A stretch of 32,659 nucleotides of DNA from an uncultured bacterium (lineage in GTDB: Bacteria > Verrucomicrobiota > Kiritimatiellia > RFP12 > UBA1067): contig CADCOC010000038.1 in assembly GCA_902802945.1 (NCBI GenBank), forward strand, positions 2,348-35,006. Direction: 5' to 3'. Below the pieces are notes generated by a model. That model saw only the letters and a program-made list of their open reading frames with translations. It did not search any database and was not told the DNA's origin. A program made the translations under genes and the position numbers. Shown piece after piece: positions 1 through 8,458 of the stretch (position 1 is its first letter; each line of letters opens with the position of its first letter).

Positions 1-23
1 CTGCGTGAAACATTATTTTTCAT
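1..23 (-). CDS. Start of a divergent gene cut by the window edge (7 codons visible)
   Basis: Only the first codons are inside the window: an ATG at 23-21 followed by an open frame reading MKNNVSR to the edge. The case for a gene is the promoter. A TATACT hexamer lies on the minus strand at 35-30, six bases before the ATG, which is the arrangement seen at many other genes here. It would be divergent from ligA. The product cannot be identified from seven residues. Confidence 0.45.
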
Positions 24-29
24 GTCGCA

Positions 30-35
30 AGTATA
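30..35 (-). promoter_or_regulatory. -10 box of the divergent edge gene
   Basis: The minus-strand sequence reads GCTATACT, then six bases, then ATG. Start and hexamer are so close that the transcript would begin at or next to the start codon. Confidence 0.45.
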
Positions 36-94
36 GCACATCGGGATGAGCAGTGGAAGCGCAAATTGGACGCACGGGCCGCGCGCCGATTTGG

Positions 95-100
95 TATACT
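95..100 (+). promoter_or_regulatory. -10 box of ligA
   Basis: TTGGTATACT ends eight bases before the ATG at 109. It matches the TGGTATA(A/C)T box repeated before other genes in the window. A start further upstream at 46 would place this box inside the coding region, which supports the 109 start. Confidence 0.6.
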
Positions 101-108
101 TTACCCCC

Positions 109-2106
109 ATGGACAAACTAGAGCAGATGCGCGCGGCGGTGGCGCGGTTGAACGAGGCGGCGGACGCCTACTACAACGGGCGCACCGAATTGATGACAGA
201 CTTCGAGTGGGACGCCCTCTTCGACCAGGTGAAGGCGCTCGAGGCCGAGACGGGCGTGGTGTTGCCCGACAGCCCCACGAACCGCGTCTCCGCCGATACA
301 ACAGTCGGCGAGAAGGAACCCCACGAGTACCCGGCACTTTCGCTCGCGAAGACAAAGCAGGTGAGCGAAGTCGCGAAGTGGGCGGAGGGGCGTCCGATCT
401 GGATTTCCTGGAAGCTCGACGGACTCACGCTCGTCGTCACCTACGACAACGGCAAGCTGACGAAGGTCGTCACGCGCGGCGACGGACACATCGGCACCAA
501 CATCACCCACCTAGCCGCCGGCATCCAGGGCATCCCGCCGCGCGTGAAGGACACTGGACACCTCGTCGTGCGCGGCGAGGCCGTGATCTCCTACGCCGAC
601 TTCGAGGCATTCTGCGCGACCACGGACGACGAGTACGCCAACCCGCGCAACCTCGCATCCGGCTCGCTCACGCTCAAGTCCGTAGAGGAGCTGAAGCCGC
701 GCCGTCTCCAGTGGATTCCGTTCACACTCGTCCATTGCGACCACGAGATCGTCTCGTGGGGCGAGCGGATGGCGTACCTGGAGAAGATCGGTCTCGACGC
801 GGTGGAGCGCGAGCGCATCGATGCGCCAGACGCGGCGACGATCCAGGCGTCGATCGACCGCTGGACGCTGAAGGTGACGGACAAAATCTGCCCGTTCCCG
901 GTGGACGGCCTCGTGGTTGTCTACGACGACACAGCCTACGCGCAGACGGGCAGCGTGACCGGACACCACGCGACGCGCGCCGGGTTTGCGTTCAAGTGGC
1001 AGGACGAGACGGCGGCGACCGTGCTCGAGCGCGTGGAGTGGTCGTGCGCCGTCGCGTCGATCTCGCCCGTTGCGGTGTTCCGTCCGGTGCAGCTCGAAGG
1101 CACCACGGTGAAGCGCGCCTCCCTCTGTAACATCTCGGAATGCGAGCGCCTCGGCCTCGGCGGCGCTGGTACCGAGCTGAGCGTGATCAAGGCGAACAAG
1201 ATCATCCCAAAAGTAGTGGCCGTGACGAAAGCCGTGGGGACGTTCGAGGTGCCGACGGCGTGTCCCGTGTGTGGCGCGCCTACGGCCGTGAACGTCGCGG
1301 AGAGCGGTACGAAGACGCTCCGTTGCACGAATGCGTCGTGCGCCGCGCGCGAGCTACGAAAGTTCATGCGGTTCGTCTCGAAGGACGGCATGGACATCGA
1401 CGGTCTCGCGGGCGAGACGCTTGCGAAGTTCGTGAACAAGGGCTGGATCCGAACATTCGGCGACATCTACCGTCTCGGCGCGCACCGCGACGAGATTGCG
1501 ACGATGGAAGGCTTCGGCGAAAAATCGGCCGCGAACATCTGCGCGTCCATCGAGAAGGCGCGCACGCGAGACGCGGTGCAGTTTCTCGTGGCGTTGTCGA
1601 TTCCTCTCTGCGGAGTCGACGTGGCGAAGCGTCTGCTTTCGGCTTACTCCGTGGAGGAGCTCTTCGCGAAAGCCGCCGATGCTGCGAATCCGAACGACTT
1701 GTTCTCGCCGGGGGCTGAGGTGTTTGCATCGATCGACGGCATCGGTCCCGGGAAGTCGGCGGCGTTTGTCGAGTGGTGCGGTGATCCCGCGCACCGGGCC
1801 GTAGTGGAGGACGTGATGCGCGAGGTGTCGCTCAACGCCTACGTGGCGCCGAAGTCGGGCGGCGCGTGTGCGGGGCTGACGTTCGTGATCACGGGCGACG
1901 TCCACCACTGGCCGAACCGCGCGGCGCTGAAGGCGTACATCGAAGGCGCGGGGGGAAAGGTGGCGGGGAGCGTCTCGAAGGCGACGAGTTTCCTTATCAA
2001 CAACGACGTCACGTCCACCTCCGGCAAGAACAAGAAGGCGCAGGAGCTGGGAATCCCCGTGATTTCGGAAGACGTTTTTCGGGAACGGTTTGGCGGTGGA
2101 GAATAG
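109..2106 (+). CDS. ligA: NAD+-dependent DNA ligase LigA
   Basis: Seals nicks in duplex DNA using NAD+, in replication and repair. The protein has 665 residues, a normal length for the family. Visible parts are the Ia-type N-terminus (AYYNG, then D-EWDALFD), the adenylation motif KLDG with the nucleotidyl lysine near residue 102, the oligonucleotide-binding region, a four-Cys zinc finger (Cys near 385, 388, 406 and 411), helix-hairpin-helix repeats and a C-terminal BRCT domain from about 586. The motif context (WKLDGLT, then NPRNLASGS) resembles the divergent second LigA type of some Clostridia more than E. coli LigA; this is recalled, not aligned. The ATG at 109 is chosen over one at 46 because of the -10 box and because homology begins there. 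It stands alone before glf. Confidence 0.95.
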   Translation: MDKLEQMRAAVARLNEAADAYYNGRTELMTDFEWDALFDQVKALEAETGVVLPDSPTNRVSADTTVGEKEPHEYPALSLAKTKQVSEVAKWAEGRPIWISWKLDGLTLVVTYDNGKLTKVVTRGDGHIGTNITHLAAGIQGIPPRVKDTGHLVVRGEAVISYADFEAFCATTDDEYANPRNLASGSLTLKSVEELKPRRLQWIPFTLVHCDHEIVSWGERMAYLEKIGLDAVERERIDAPDAATIQASIDRWTLKVTDKICPFPVDGLVVVYDDTAYAQTGSVTGHHATRAGFAFKWQDETAATVLERVEWSCAVASISPVAVFRPVQLEGTTVKRASLCNISECERLGLGGAGTELSVIKANKIIPKVVAVTKAVGTFEVPTACPVCGAPTAVNVAESGTKTLRCTNASCAARELRKFMRFVSKDGMDIDGLAGETLAKFVNKGWIRTFGDIYRLGAHRDEIATMEGFGEKSAANICASIEKARTRDAVQFLVALSIPLCGVDVAKRLLSAYSVEELFAKAADAANPNDLFSPGAEVFASIDGIGPGKSAAFVEWCGDPAHRAVVEDVMREVSLNAYVAPKSGGACAGLTFVITGDVHHWPNRAALKAYIEGAGGKVAGSVSKATSFLINNDVTSTSGKNKKAQELGIPVISEDVFRERFGGGE

Positions 2107-2134
2107 GGCGTAGCGCGCAAGGCCGTTTTTATGG

Positions 2135-2140
2135 TATACT
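2135..2140 (+). promoter_or_regulatory. -10 box of glf
   Basis: ATGGTATACT ends at 2140 and the ATG of glf is at 2147, a gap of six bases. A GTG at 2141 directly abuts the hexamer and would lie upstream of any usual transcription start, so the ATG is preferred. Confidence 0.6.
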
Positions 2141-2146
2141 GTGTCC

Positions 2147-3274
2147 ATGCAAGAAACTAACGTCATTGTGGCTGGCGCCGGCATCTGGGGATGCACGGTC
2201 GCCCGAGTGTTGGCAGAAAAAGGACGCAAGGTGCTCGTTCTCGAGCGTCGTGCTGCCCCAGGCGGCAACGTACGGTGCGATACCGACGCCGAAACGGGCA
2301 TCGAGGTCCATACCTACGGCTCGCACATTTTCCACACGCACCTCGACGACGTGTGGGAGTTCGTGAACCGCTTCATAACGTTCAACGGCTACCAGCACAA
2401 GGTCCTCGCCCGCCACGCGGGTAAGACGTATTTCCTTCCGCTCGGCCTCACACTCGTCAACCAGTTCTACGGACTAAACCTCACGCCGTCCGAGTTGCCC
2501 GCCTTCATCGCGAAAGAAGCAGGTAACGCGCCGGAACCGGCGAACTTCGAGGAACAGGCCATATCCTTCATCGGGCGTCCGCTCTACGAGGCATTCATCC
2601 GCGAGTACACGCGCAAGCAGTGGGGCATGGATCCGAAAGACCTTCCGGCTTCGATCATCAAGCGCCTCCCCGTGCGCGCGAGCTACGACATCAACTACTA
2701 CTCCGATTACCGTCAGGGCATCCCCCTCACTGGCTACAACTCCCTCTTCGACCATCTCCTCGACCACCCGAACATCACGCTCGAGTGCAACGTCGATTGG
2801 CTTGAGTGGCGCAAGGCGAACAAGCTGGACGTTCCCGTGTTCTACTCCGGCCCCATCGACGCGCTCTTCGACTACAAGTTCGGTCCGCTCCCCTGGCGTT
2901 CGCTCCGTTTCGAGACGGAGCGCATGGCGGTTGCGGACTGGCAAGGGACGAGCGTGGTGAACTACACGGACGCGGACGTGCCGTTCACGCGCATCCACGA
3001 GTTCAAGCACTACCATCCCGAACAGAAGGACGTAATGGCGCATCCCGCCACAATCATCTGCCGCGAGTTTCCGAAGACGTGGGCGCCGGGTGACGAGCCG
3101 TACTATCCCGTCGATACGCCTGCCTCGCGGGAAAAGCTCGCGCTCTACCAGGCCGAAGCCGCTAAATGCCCCAACCTTATTGTGGGCGGGCGTCTTGGCG
3201 AGTACAAGTATTACGACATGGATCAGTCGATTGGTCGGGCGTTAACGGCCGCGACAAGCGCGGCCCTCCCGTGA
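2147..3274 (+). CDS. glf: UDP-galactopyranose mutase
   Basis: Flavoenzyme interconverting UDP-galactopyranose and UDP-galactofuranose, the donor for galactofuranose in surface glycans. The protein has 375 residues. The N-terminus carries the FAD-binding Rossmann motif (GAGIWG, then LERR...GGN), followed by YGSHIFHT, close to the YGPHIFHT family signature, and EYTRKQWG in the middle. It is followed by two glycosyltransferase genes, which fits a polysaccharide locus. No Shine-Dalgarno site is seen; the -10 box sits six bases before the ATG. The last codons contain a perfect 7-bp hairpin (3247-3265) of a repeat family also present in the MFS gene. It converges on the next gene with 15 bases between stop codons. 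Confidence 0.95.
   Translation: MQETNVIVAGAGIWGCTVARVLAEKGRKVLVLERRAAPGGNVRCDTDAETGIEVHTYGSHIFHTHLDDVWEFVNRFITFNGYQHKVLARHAGKTYFLPLGLTLVNQFYGLNLTPSELPAFIAKEAGNAPEPANFEEQAISFIGRPLYEAFIREYTRKQWGMDPKDLPASIIKRLPVRASYDINYYSDYRQGIPLTGYNSLFDHLLDHPNITLECNVDWLEWRKANKLDVPVFYSGPIDALFDYKFGPLPWRSLRFETERMAVADWQGTSVVNYTDADVPFTRIHEFKHYHPEQKDVMAHPATIICREFPKTWAPGDEPYYPVDTPASREKLALYQAEAAKCPNLIVGGRLGEYKYYDMDQSIGRALTAATSAALP
3247..3270 (-). repeat. Small palindromic element inside the glf 3' end (copy 1)
   Basis: On the minus strand the arms are GGGAGGGCCGCG and CGCGGCC with the five-base loop CTTGT. The same 24-base pattern occurs at 20994-21017 with two changes that keep the stem paired. It encodes part of the last residues of Glf. 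Confidence 0.7.
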
Positions 3275-3289
3275 AGTCATTGCGCGGAC

Positions 3290-4261
3290 TTACCGTAAAA
3301 GGCGGCGGCGGAGCTGGTTGAGGCGGGTGATGGTGTCAAGCACCCAGTCGCCGATCCGCCGCGGCAACAGGTAGGCGTACATAAAGACTCGAGAATTCCA
3401 GTACCCCATCATGCGCTCCTTGCGGAGTGCCCTCCATCTTGCGCGAAATGACGGCGATTCAACAAGTGTAAGGTGGTTCTCCGCAAAGACGCGTTCACGT
3501 GCAAAAGCCTTGCGGAACGCCTCCACGCGTTCGGGGAGCAGACTATCGGCAATGGCGGCGAGGTCGTATTCAGCTTGATCGAGGCCTGAAAGGAGCAACC
3601 GCCAACTTTTAATCACCGGCGTACGGTGATGATGAAGCGTAGAGGTGAGGCCGGAACCGAGGCGATATTTGACAAGGCGATCGGGAATGACGAGTTCGTC
3701 GCCGCCGAGCATGAGCGCGCGTTTTGCAAATGGAACGTCTTCAACGCATCTGGGGCTGACCGGTTCGGGTGGAAACGCCGTGTAGCAATCGCGGCGCCAG
3801 GCCATCAAGGCACCGAGGGGTTGCTTCGTGGACGGGGCGGGCAGGGGCCCGAGCGAACGTCCTTTGGAGTCGATCCGGTATCCCGCATGGCTGATGACGA
3901 CGGCACGCTTGCCATCGGCCAGCCACGCCGAGACGATTTTTTCCGTGCGTTCCGAGAGAGAGATGTCGTCGCCCCCGGCCATGATGATCAACTCTCCGTG
4001 CGATAGCGAGGCGGTCTTCAGCCAATTTGCGAGGATGCCGAGATTTTTCTCATTGCGGTTGAAGATCACGGTGACGTCGGGTGGTGCATGGGCGGCGACG
4101 TAGTCTTGGATGAGTTCCGGCGAGCCATCCGTCGAGGCGTCGTCGGAGATTACGATCTCGAGCGGACGGTACGTCTGCGCGAACGCGGCCTCCAGCGCGG
4201 CGCCGAACCAACGCCGATGGTTGTAGAACAACAGGCAGAAAGAAACAAGAGGGCGTTCCAT
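3290..4261 (-). CDS. Family 2 glycosyltransferase
   Basis: Predicted inverting GT-A glycosyltransferase of 323 residues, transferring a sugar from a nucleotide donor to a surface glycan or lipid acceptor. The N-terminus has the GT2 opening PLVSFCLLFYNH, then ISDDASTDGSPE and NEKNLGILANW, and GGDD near residue 110 as the metal-binding DxD-type motif. The C-terminal half is basic (WRALRKERMMGYW, then RRRLLR) and may contact membrane. The start is the ATG at 4261, seven bases after a TATAAT box; an in-frame start at 4291 lies upstream of that box. It is divergent from the next glycosyltransferase. Sugar and acceptor cannot be told from sequence. Confidence 0.88.
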   Translation of the reverse strand: MERPLVSFCLLFYNHRRWFGAALEAAFAQTYRPLEIVISDDASTDGSPELIQDYVAAHAPPDVTVIFNRNEKNLGILANWLKTASLSHGELIIMAGGDDISLSERTEKIVSAWLADGKRAVVISHAGYRIDSKGRSLGPLPAPSTKQPLGALMAWRRDCYTAFPPEPVSPRCVEDVPFAKRALMLGGDELVIPDRLVKYRLGSGLTSTLHHHRTPVIKSWRLLLSGLDQAEYDLAAIADSLLPERVEAFRKAFARERVFAENHLTLVESPSFRARWRALRKERMMGYWNSRVFMYAYLLPRRIGDWVLDTITRLNQLRRRLLR

Positions 4262-4268
4262 GCGTCGA

Positions 4269-4274
4269 ATTATA
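4269..4274 (-). promoter_or_regulatory. -10 box of the minus-strand glycosyltransferase
   Basis: TGTGGTATAAT on the minus strand, with seven bases to the ATG at 4261. It lies back to back with the box at 4309-4314 in a 59-base divergent intergenic region, so the upstream promoter parts must overlap or interleave. Confidence 0.65.
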
Positions 4275-4308
4275 CCACAAAGCGTTCGCATCGTGAAGCG
4301 GATGATGG

Positions 4309-4314
4309 TATAAT
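4309..4314 (+). promoter_or_regulatory. -10 box of the plus-strand glycosyltransferase
   Basis: GATGGTATAAT with six bases to the ATG at 4321. It faces the minus-strand box at 4269-4274. Confidence 0.65.
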
Positions 4315-4320
4315 GATGGC

Positions 4321-5394
4321 ATGGCCCCCCAAGCGAGCGTGATCATTCCATGCTGGAACGTGGAAAAATGGGTGGAGGACGCCGTGAACAGCGTCCTCCG
4401 CAGCACGTTTTCCGATTTCGAGGTCATCGCGGTGGATGACGGTTCGACGGACAGTACAGGGACAATACTGGAACGTTTGGCGGCGACGGACCAGCGCGTG
4501 CGCGTGGTGCATCAGTCTAATCGCGGCCTTTCGGGCGCGCGCAATGGCGGACTTGACGTGGCGCGGGGCGAATACATTTTTTTTCTGGACGGTGACGACA
4601 CGTTTACGCCCGAATTCCTGTCACTGGGCGTCAACGAAATGTCCGCCACGGGCGCTGACTTATGCATATTCCCCATGCGCATCACGGAATTCGACTCATC
4701 GGGATCGCGCGAAGAGCCTCTACGTGCCGATTATCATTGCGACACCCCCGCCGACATCCGTGCGCGCTTCATACCGCGCTTCATCGGCTTTTCAATGGAA
4801 CACGTGCGCCGATGGTATGGGGGAACGCCGCTTTTTGACAACCGCGAGCTGGGGAGCGTATGCCGCTGTGTCTACCGCCGTGCGCTGATTGAACGGCATC
4901 ACGTGCGTTTCGACGAAAGCATTGTTCTCTACGAGGACGCGCTGTTCAACTGCGACTACCTCCTGCGGGCGCAGAAAACGACATGCCGTCCTGAACCCGT
5001 ATACAACTATGTGCTTCACGCGGGCGGCCTGATTGCGAACAGGAACCGAGCCTTGCGCGTGTTCAAGAACAAGTTGACGCTTCTGCGGGTCCGCCAGGCA
5101 CTCAACGAGCGAGAGGGTGGATCGCTTGGAGGAATGTACGCAGCATCGTGCGTGCTGGCGTTGCTGGAGATGTTTGCCTTGCTTCGCAACCTGCGTGTCG
5201 GTTGGGGCGAGGGACTAAGAATCGTGCGCGAATACGCTTCGGACCCAGAAGTGCGTGCGGCGTTGCGCGCGTTTCCGCTCTCGTGGCGAAAGCCAATGCT
5301 CGCACTCGCGGTGCTGGCAGTGCGCGTGCTCGGCGCGGGATGCGTATACTCAATCGCCTGGACACTGTTCGCGCCGTTCCGGCTACTCCGCTAA
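4321..5394 (+). CDS. Family 2 glycosyltransferase
   Basis: Predicted GT-A glycosyltransferase of 357 residues. Motifs are SVIIPCWNVEKWVEDAVNSV at the start, AVDDGSTDSTG near residue 40, NRGLSGARNGGLD and then FLDGDD near 94, the metal/nucleotide-binding DxD. A C-terminal hydrophobic stretch (LAVLAVRVLGAGCVYSIAWT) could be a membrane anchor. It resembles EpsJ/WcaA-like polysaccharide enzymes by motif only. It is expressed from its own promoter, divergent from the other glycosyltransferase, and its stop codon directly abuts that of the converging FrhB-like gene. The acceptor is unknown. Confidence 0.9.
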   Translation: MAPQASVIIPCWNVEKWVEDAVNSVLRSTFSDFEVIAVDDGSTDSTGTILERLAATDQRVRVVHQSNRGLSGARNGGLDVARGEYIFFLDGDDTFTPEFLSLGVNEMSATGADLCIFPMRITEFDSSGSREEPLRADYHCDTPADIRARFIPRFIGFSMEHVRRWYGGTPLFDNRELGSVCRCVYRRALIERHHVRFDESIVLYEDALFNCDYLLRAQKTTCRPEPVYNYVLHAGGLIANRNRALRVFKNKLTLLRVRQALNEREGGSLGGMYAASCVLALLEMFALLRNLRVGWGEGLRIVREYASDPEVRAALRAFPLSWRKPMLALAVLAVRVLGAGCVYSIAWTLFAPFRLLR

Positions 5395-6336
5395 CTAATC
5401 TGCCTCTAGAGCCTTTTCCACCGCTTCCTTGACGGACATGCCGGAGGCTATGCATTCCATGAACACGGCTCGGCCGGGTGCCAGCGGAGGAGGCGTCCTG
5501 AGTCGCCACTGCCGCTCCTGAATATAGGAAGGGGGATACTCTGCCGTCTTCACAAAATCGCCACGGACAGACTCAAATAGTCTCTTGCCCTTTTCGTTGT
5601 TGACGAGAATCGCGGACGTTCCCTTCCCGTCGTCCATTTCCTCCGGCACAAGCCAGAAGTCGCCGATTGTCAAATCGCCCGGACGGTTCATCGTGCAGTA
5701 TGGGCAATTCTGGCACCCACCTGAACGACCAAGGCCGGACGACATGGCCGTCATGTATTCGTCTTCGCCCCTTTCGCGCCAGATCTCGCGCCCGTCCTTC
5801 AACACGACATGCAGGAGATAGTGTCGGTGCCGCCACCCGCGAGCCTTGCTGCGGAACTCGTACTTCGCGACGTTCGACAGTCCCCAGTTGTCCTCAAGAT
5901 AGCGATCGAATATTGACTGATCCGGACAACCCGCGCAAATGAGGTCAACGGTGAAAAGCGTATCGGCAAAACATGCGAACATTCGCCTGACTGCGGCAAC
6001 CTGGCATGGCGTTCCGGTAAACAGAACGGGCACGCCAGATTCGAGAGCGGCGCGCATTTCGTCGAGGAAGCTCCGCTGCAACGCCGCCTTGACGTACTTG
6101 GATCCGCGCAGCCTTGCAAGGGAAGTTTCGTCGCGGGCAATCTCGTAGCGGCAGCGGAAGTCTTGATCAAAGGCCGCGCCGCACACCGCTCCTCCACGTG
6201 AGAGAATGTTGCGGGAAAGAATCGTGAACGCACCGCCAGAAGAGCTCGCGAAGCGAACAGCGTCCGAAGCCATCACGGCGTAGCATTTCTGGACGCCGTC
6301 CGAAGACCCGCTATCGACTATGCCGCCAGTAGCCAC
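5395..6336 (-). CDS. FrhB-like (coenzyme F420 hydrogenase/dehydrogenase beta subunit family) protein, short form
   Basis: The protein has 313 residues. Family features are SSSGGAFT near the start, FTGTPCQVAA, DLICAGCPD and CQNCPYCTMNRPGDLTIGDFW, typical of the FrhB_FdhB C-terminal domain found in polysaccharide gene clusters, where such proteins are thought to be iron-sulfur/flavin redox enzymes. The usual N-terminal ferredoxin segment with CxxCxxC clusters is absent: the frame begins with a GTG just before the SSSGG region. The start is supported by AAGG a few bases upstream and lies 21 bases after the TonB-like stop codon, so it may be cotranscribed with the Tol genes although its role fits the glycosyltransferases better. 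Substrate unknown. Confidence 0.75.
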   Translation of the reverse strand: MATGGIVDSGSSDGVQKCYAVMASDAVRFASSSGGAFTILSRNILSRGGAVCGAAFDQDFRCRYEIARDETSLARLRGSKYVKAALQRSFLDEMRAALESGVPVLFTGTPCQVAAVRRMFACFADTLFTVDLICAGCPDQSIFDRYLEDNWGLSNVAKYEFRSKARGWRHRHYLLHVVLKDGREIWRERGEDEYMTAMSSGLGRSGGCQNCPYCTMNRPGDLTIGDFWLVPEEMDDGKGTSAILVNNEKGKRLFESVRGDFVKTAEYPPSYIQERQWRLRTPPPLAPGRAVFMECIASGMSVKEAVEKALEAD

Positions 6337-6357
6337 GTTACCTTGCCTTCGCCGTCG

Positions 6358-7257
6358 TCAACGGCCCTGAGTGAGCTCCATTTCAATGGGCAGCCTTGGG
6401 AACTGCTCAAGGAACTGCGCGGAAAGTCCGGGCACGCCCCCGTTCGTCTGAAGCCGACGCAATGCGCTCTGCGCCGCACGGTCGACGTCGGCGTCGCCGC
6501 TGCCTCTCGTGATCGTGAACTTTTTCACGGTGCCGCCCGGACCAAGATGGAAATCCACTTCGATCGGACGCAGACCGCTGTACCACTTCGACGATTCCTT
6601 CTGCCACTCACGGAGGATAGCCGCCTTGATCAAGCTCACGCAACGCTGAGCCTCGCTAGTCGCTATCTGGTTGCGAGCGCCGTAACGGTAGCCCTGCTCG
6701 AGCATTTTCTTCATGTCTATGTTCGCGAGGGGTTTGTCCGCCGCCGTGCCCTTGCCGAACTTCTTCACGTTGTCCGGAATCTTGAGATCCGGGGGACGCT
6801 CCACCGGCACAGGTGGTACGGGCTTGGGCTTGATGACCTTCGCCATGTCCTTCAGGCTTTTCTGCGGTGGCTGGGGCTTGGGAGGTGTCTTGACGAGCTT
6901 TGCTTTTTTCTTTAGGTCGACTTTTTCTTTTTTCTTCTTCTCGACGACCTTCTCAACGGCCTCGACTTTTGGCTTCACCTCGACCTTCTCCGGCTCAGGG
7001 GCCTTCGGAGGCGGCTTCGGCTGTTGCTTCACCTCAGGCGGAGGCGGGTTCGGATCGGGTTCGGGATCGTCCGTCTGCTGAGCCCACGGCGGCACGATCG
7101 TCATGTCCATGGGGATTATGGTTTCCGGCTTGCGGAAGCTGATGATGCCCATGACCAAGAAGAACACGAACAGCGCGACGTGCAGTCCGAAGGCTATTCC
7201 CAGCGTCCTCCAAGAGAGTCCGCTGTCAGAAGAACCTGTCTGTTCGAATCCAATCAT
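6358..7257 (-). CDS. TonB/TolA-like energy transducer
   Basis: The protein has 299 residues: a short cytoplasmic start, one membrane helix at about residues 18-40 (LGIAFGLHVALFVFFLVMGI), then a long Pro/Lys/Glu-rich periplasm-spanning region (PDPNPPPPE, KPPPKAPEPEK, a KKKKEK stretch) and a C-terminal domain with VDFHLGPGGTVKKFTITRGSGDADVDRAAQSALRR, typical of TonB/TolA C-termini. It couples proton motive force from the TolQ/TolR-type pair to the outer membrane. It follows tolR by 15 bases. Whether it acts as TolA (division, envelope integrity) or TonB (uptake) is undecided; no tolB, pal or TonB-dependent receptor is in the window. Confidence 0.88.
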   Translation of the reverse strand: MIGFEQTGSSDSGLSWRTLGIAFGLHVALFVFFLVMGIISFRKPETIIPMDMTIVPPWAQQTDDPEPDPNPPPPEVKQQPKPPPKAPEPEKVEVKPKVEAVEKVVEKKKKEKVDLKKKAKLVKTPPKPQPPQKSLKDMAKVIKPKPVPPVPVERPPDLKIPDNVKKFGKGTAADKPLANIDMKKMLEQGYRYGARNQIATSEAQRCVSLIKAAILREWQKESSKWYSGLRPIEVDFHLGPGGTVKKFTITRGSGDADVDRAAQSALRRLQTNGGVPGLSAQFLEQFPRLPIEMELTQGR

Positions 7258-7272
7258 CGCCTGAAGTCCCCG

Positions 7273-7689
7273 CTACTTCTCCACCGTCACAAGCGCCATC
7301 TTGCGCACCTGGCACTTGTACACAACCTTCACGACGTCCATCACGGCGCCGTACTCCAGGCGTTCGTCGCCACGCACCAGAACCGGCACGTCGGCGTCGC
7401 GCTCGACCATCGCCTTCAAGTCGGCCTCAAGCTGGTCGAGCGTGGTGGGAACGTCGTTGAGGAATATCTTGTGGTTGACGTCGACCGTGATCGTGTTGGC
7501 CTTCGCGTTCTTGCTCGGCAGCACGTCCGTCTTCGCGCGCGGCAACATGATCGAGATGCCCTGCTCAAGCGCGGGGATCGTAAGCATGAACGTGACGAGC
7601 AGAAGGAACGTCAGGTCGATAAGGGAGTTCATGTCGATCGACGCCTTGGGGCCGCCGATCCTCCCAGCATGTCGGCCACGGCGCGACAT
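7273..7689 (-). CDS. ExbD/TolR-family biopolymer transport protein
   Basis: The protein has 138 residues. A short N-terminus precedes one membrane helix (SLIDLTFLLLVTFMLT) that includes the conserved Asp of ExbD/TolR within DMNSLIDLTFLLL, and then a periplasmic domain. The Asp is part of the proton pathway formed with the ExbB/TolQ pentamer. The ATG at 7689 overlaps the upstream TGA by one base (TGATG), so translation is probably coupled. Confidence 0.92.
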   Translation of the reverse strand: MSRRGRHAGRIGGPKASIDMNSLIDLTFLLLVTFMLTIPALEQGISIMLPRAKTDVLPSKNAKANTITVDVNHKIFLNDVPTTLDQLEADLKAMVERDADVPVLVRGDERLEYGAVMDVVKVVYKCQVRKMALVTVEK

Positions 7690-8411
7690 CAGGACGCTCT
7701 CCCCTGGAATTCAAGTGCGATACGTCCGGTGAGGTCGTCCGTGAAACCCTCCATATCGCTCATCAGCGCGCGCACTGTCGCGTTGAGGCGCGTGTGCATG
7801 ATTACGCCGGGAATTGCCACGAGAAGACCCACGACGGTTGTGACGAGCGCGGACGAAATTGCCGGCGCCATCGTGGCGATTGTCGCGCTGCCAGCCTCGC
7901 CCATGTCGGCGAAGGCGTCGAGAACGCCCCACACGGTGCCGAGCAGACCCAACATCGGCGCGAGGGCCACAACCGTGGCGATGGCGCCCATGCCGTGTTC
8001 CACGCGGATTTCCTCCTCGTCGAGCACGTGTTCGCTGAGAGCCTTCACCAGGCCCATCTCATGCGCAGTGAGAGCCACTTCCACGCCGGGCTGACGTCCC
8101 ACGAGCAGGCTGCGCACGTCCGGCGCGAGCAGACGCAACAGACGCTCGCACGTGGCCCAGTAGATGTTCTCGAGCGGAGAGTGTCCGTTCGGGTGGCGCG
8201 CGAGGTAGTATTCAAGCACGTCGTGTCCGCTCATAACGTCGCGCGTCACGCGGCGTGCCGACTGCGACACGCGGGAAAGTCCGCGCCACTTGCCTATTGC
8301 TATGGCGACCATGAAAATGCTCGCCGCGATCTGCACGGCAACGATGCCCTGGCCCATAAGGCTAGACTTTATGAAGCCGTTCATCAGGGAGTTTGCAAAG
8401 AATGCTGTCAT
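7689..8411 (-). CDS. MotA/TolQ/ExbB-family proton channel
   Basis: The protein has 240 residues and a family-typical length. It has an N-terminal membrane helix (GIVAVQIAASIFMVAIAIG), a cytoplasmic region, and two C-terminal helices around AIATVVALAPMLGLLGTVWGVLDAF and SALVTTVVGLLVAIPGVIMHTRL. The GLLGTVWG segment is the TolQ/ExbB signature. It forms the inner-membrane motor with the following ExbD/TolR protein and drives the TonB/TolA-like protein encoded next. No good Shine-Dalgarno site sits close to the ATG; a purine-rich run (AAAGGAA) lies about 25 bases upstream. It follows rnhC after 47 bases. Confidence 0.92.
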   Translation of the reverse strand: MTAFFANSLMNGFIKSSLMGQGIVAVQIAASIFMVAIAIGKWRGLSRVSQSARRVTRDVMSGHDVLEYYLARHPNGHSPLENIYWATCERLLRLLAPDVRSLLVGRQPGVEVALTAHEMGLVKALSEHVLDEEEIRVEHGMGAIATVVALAPMLGLLGTVWGVLDAFADMGEAGSATIATMAPAISSALVTTVVGLLVAIPGVIMHTRLNATVRALMSDMEGFTDDLTGRIALEFQGRAS

Positions 8412-8458
8412 CTTTATTCGCTTTCTCTTTCGCGTTCCTTTTCGTTTTCTATACTTCG

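Noticed and set aside
46..108. Upstream ATG for LigA at 46
   Set aside because: It would include the -10 box within the coding region and adds 21 residues not found in LigA.
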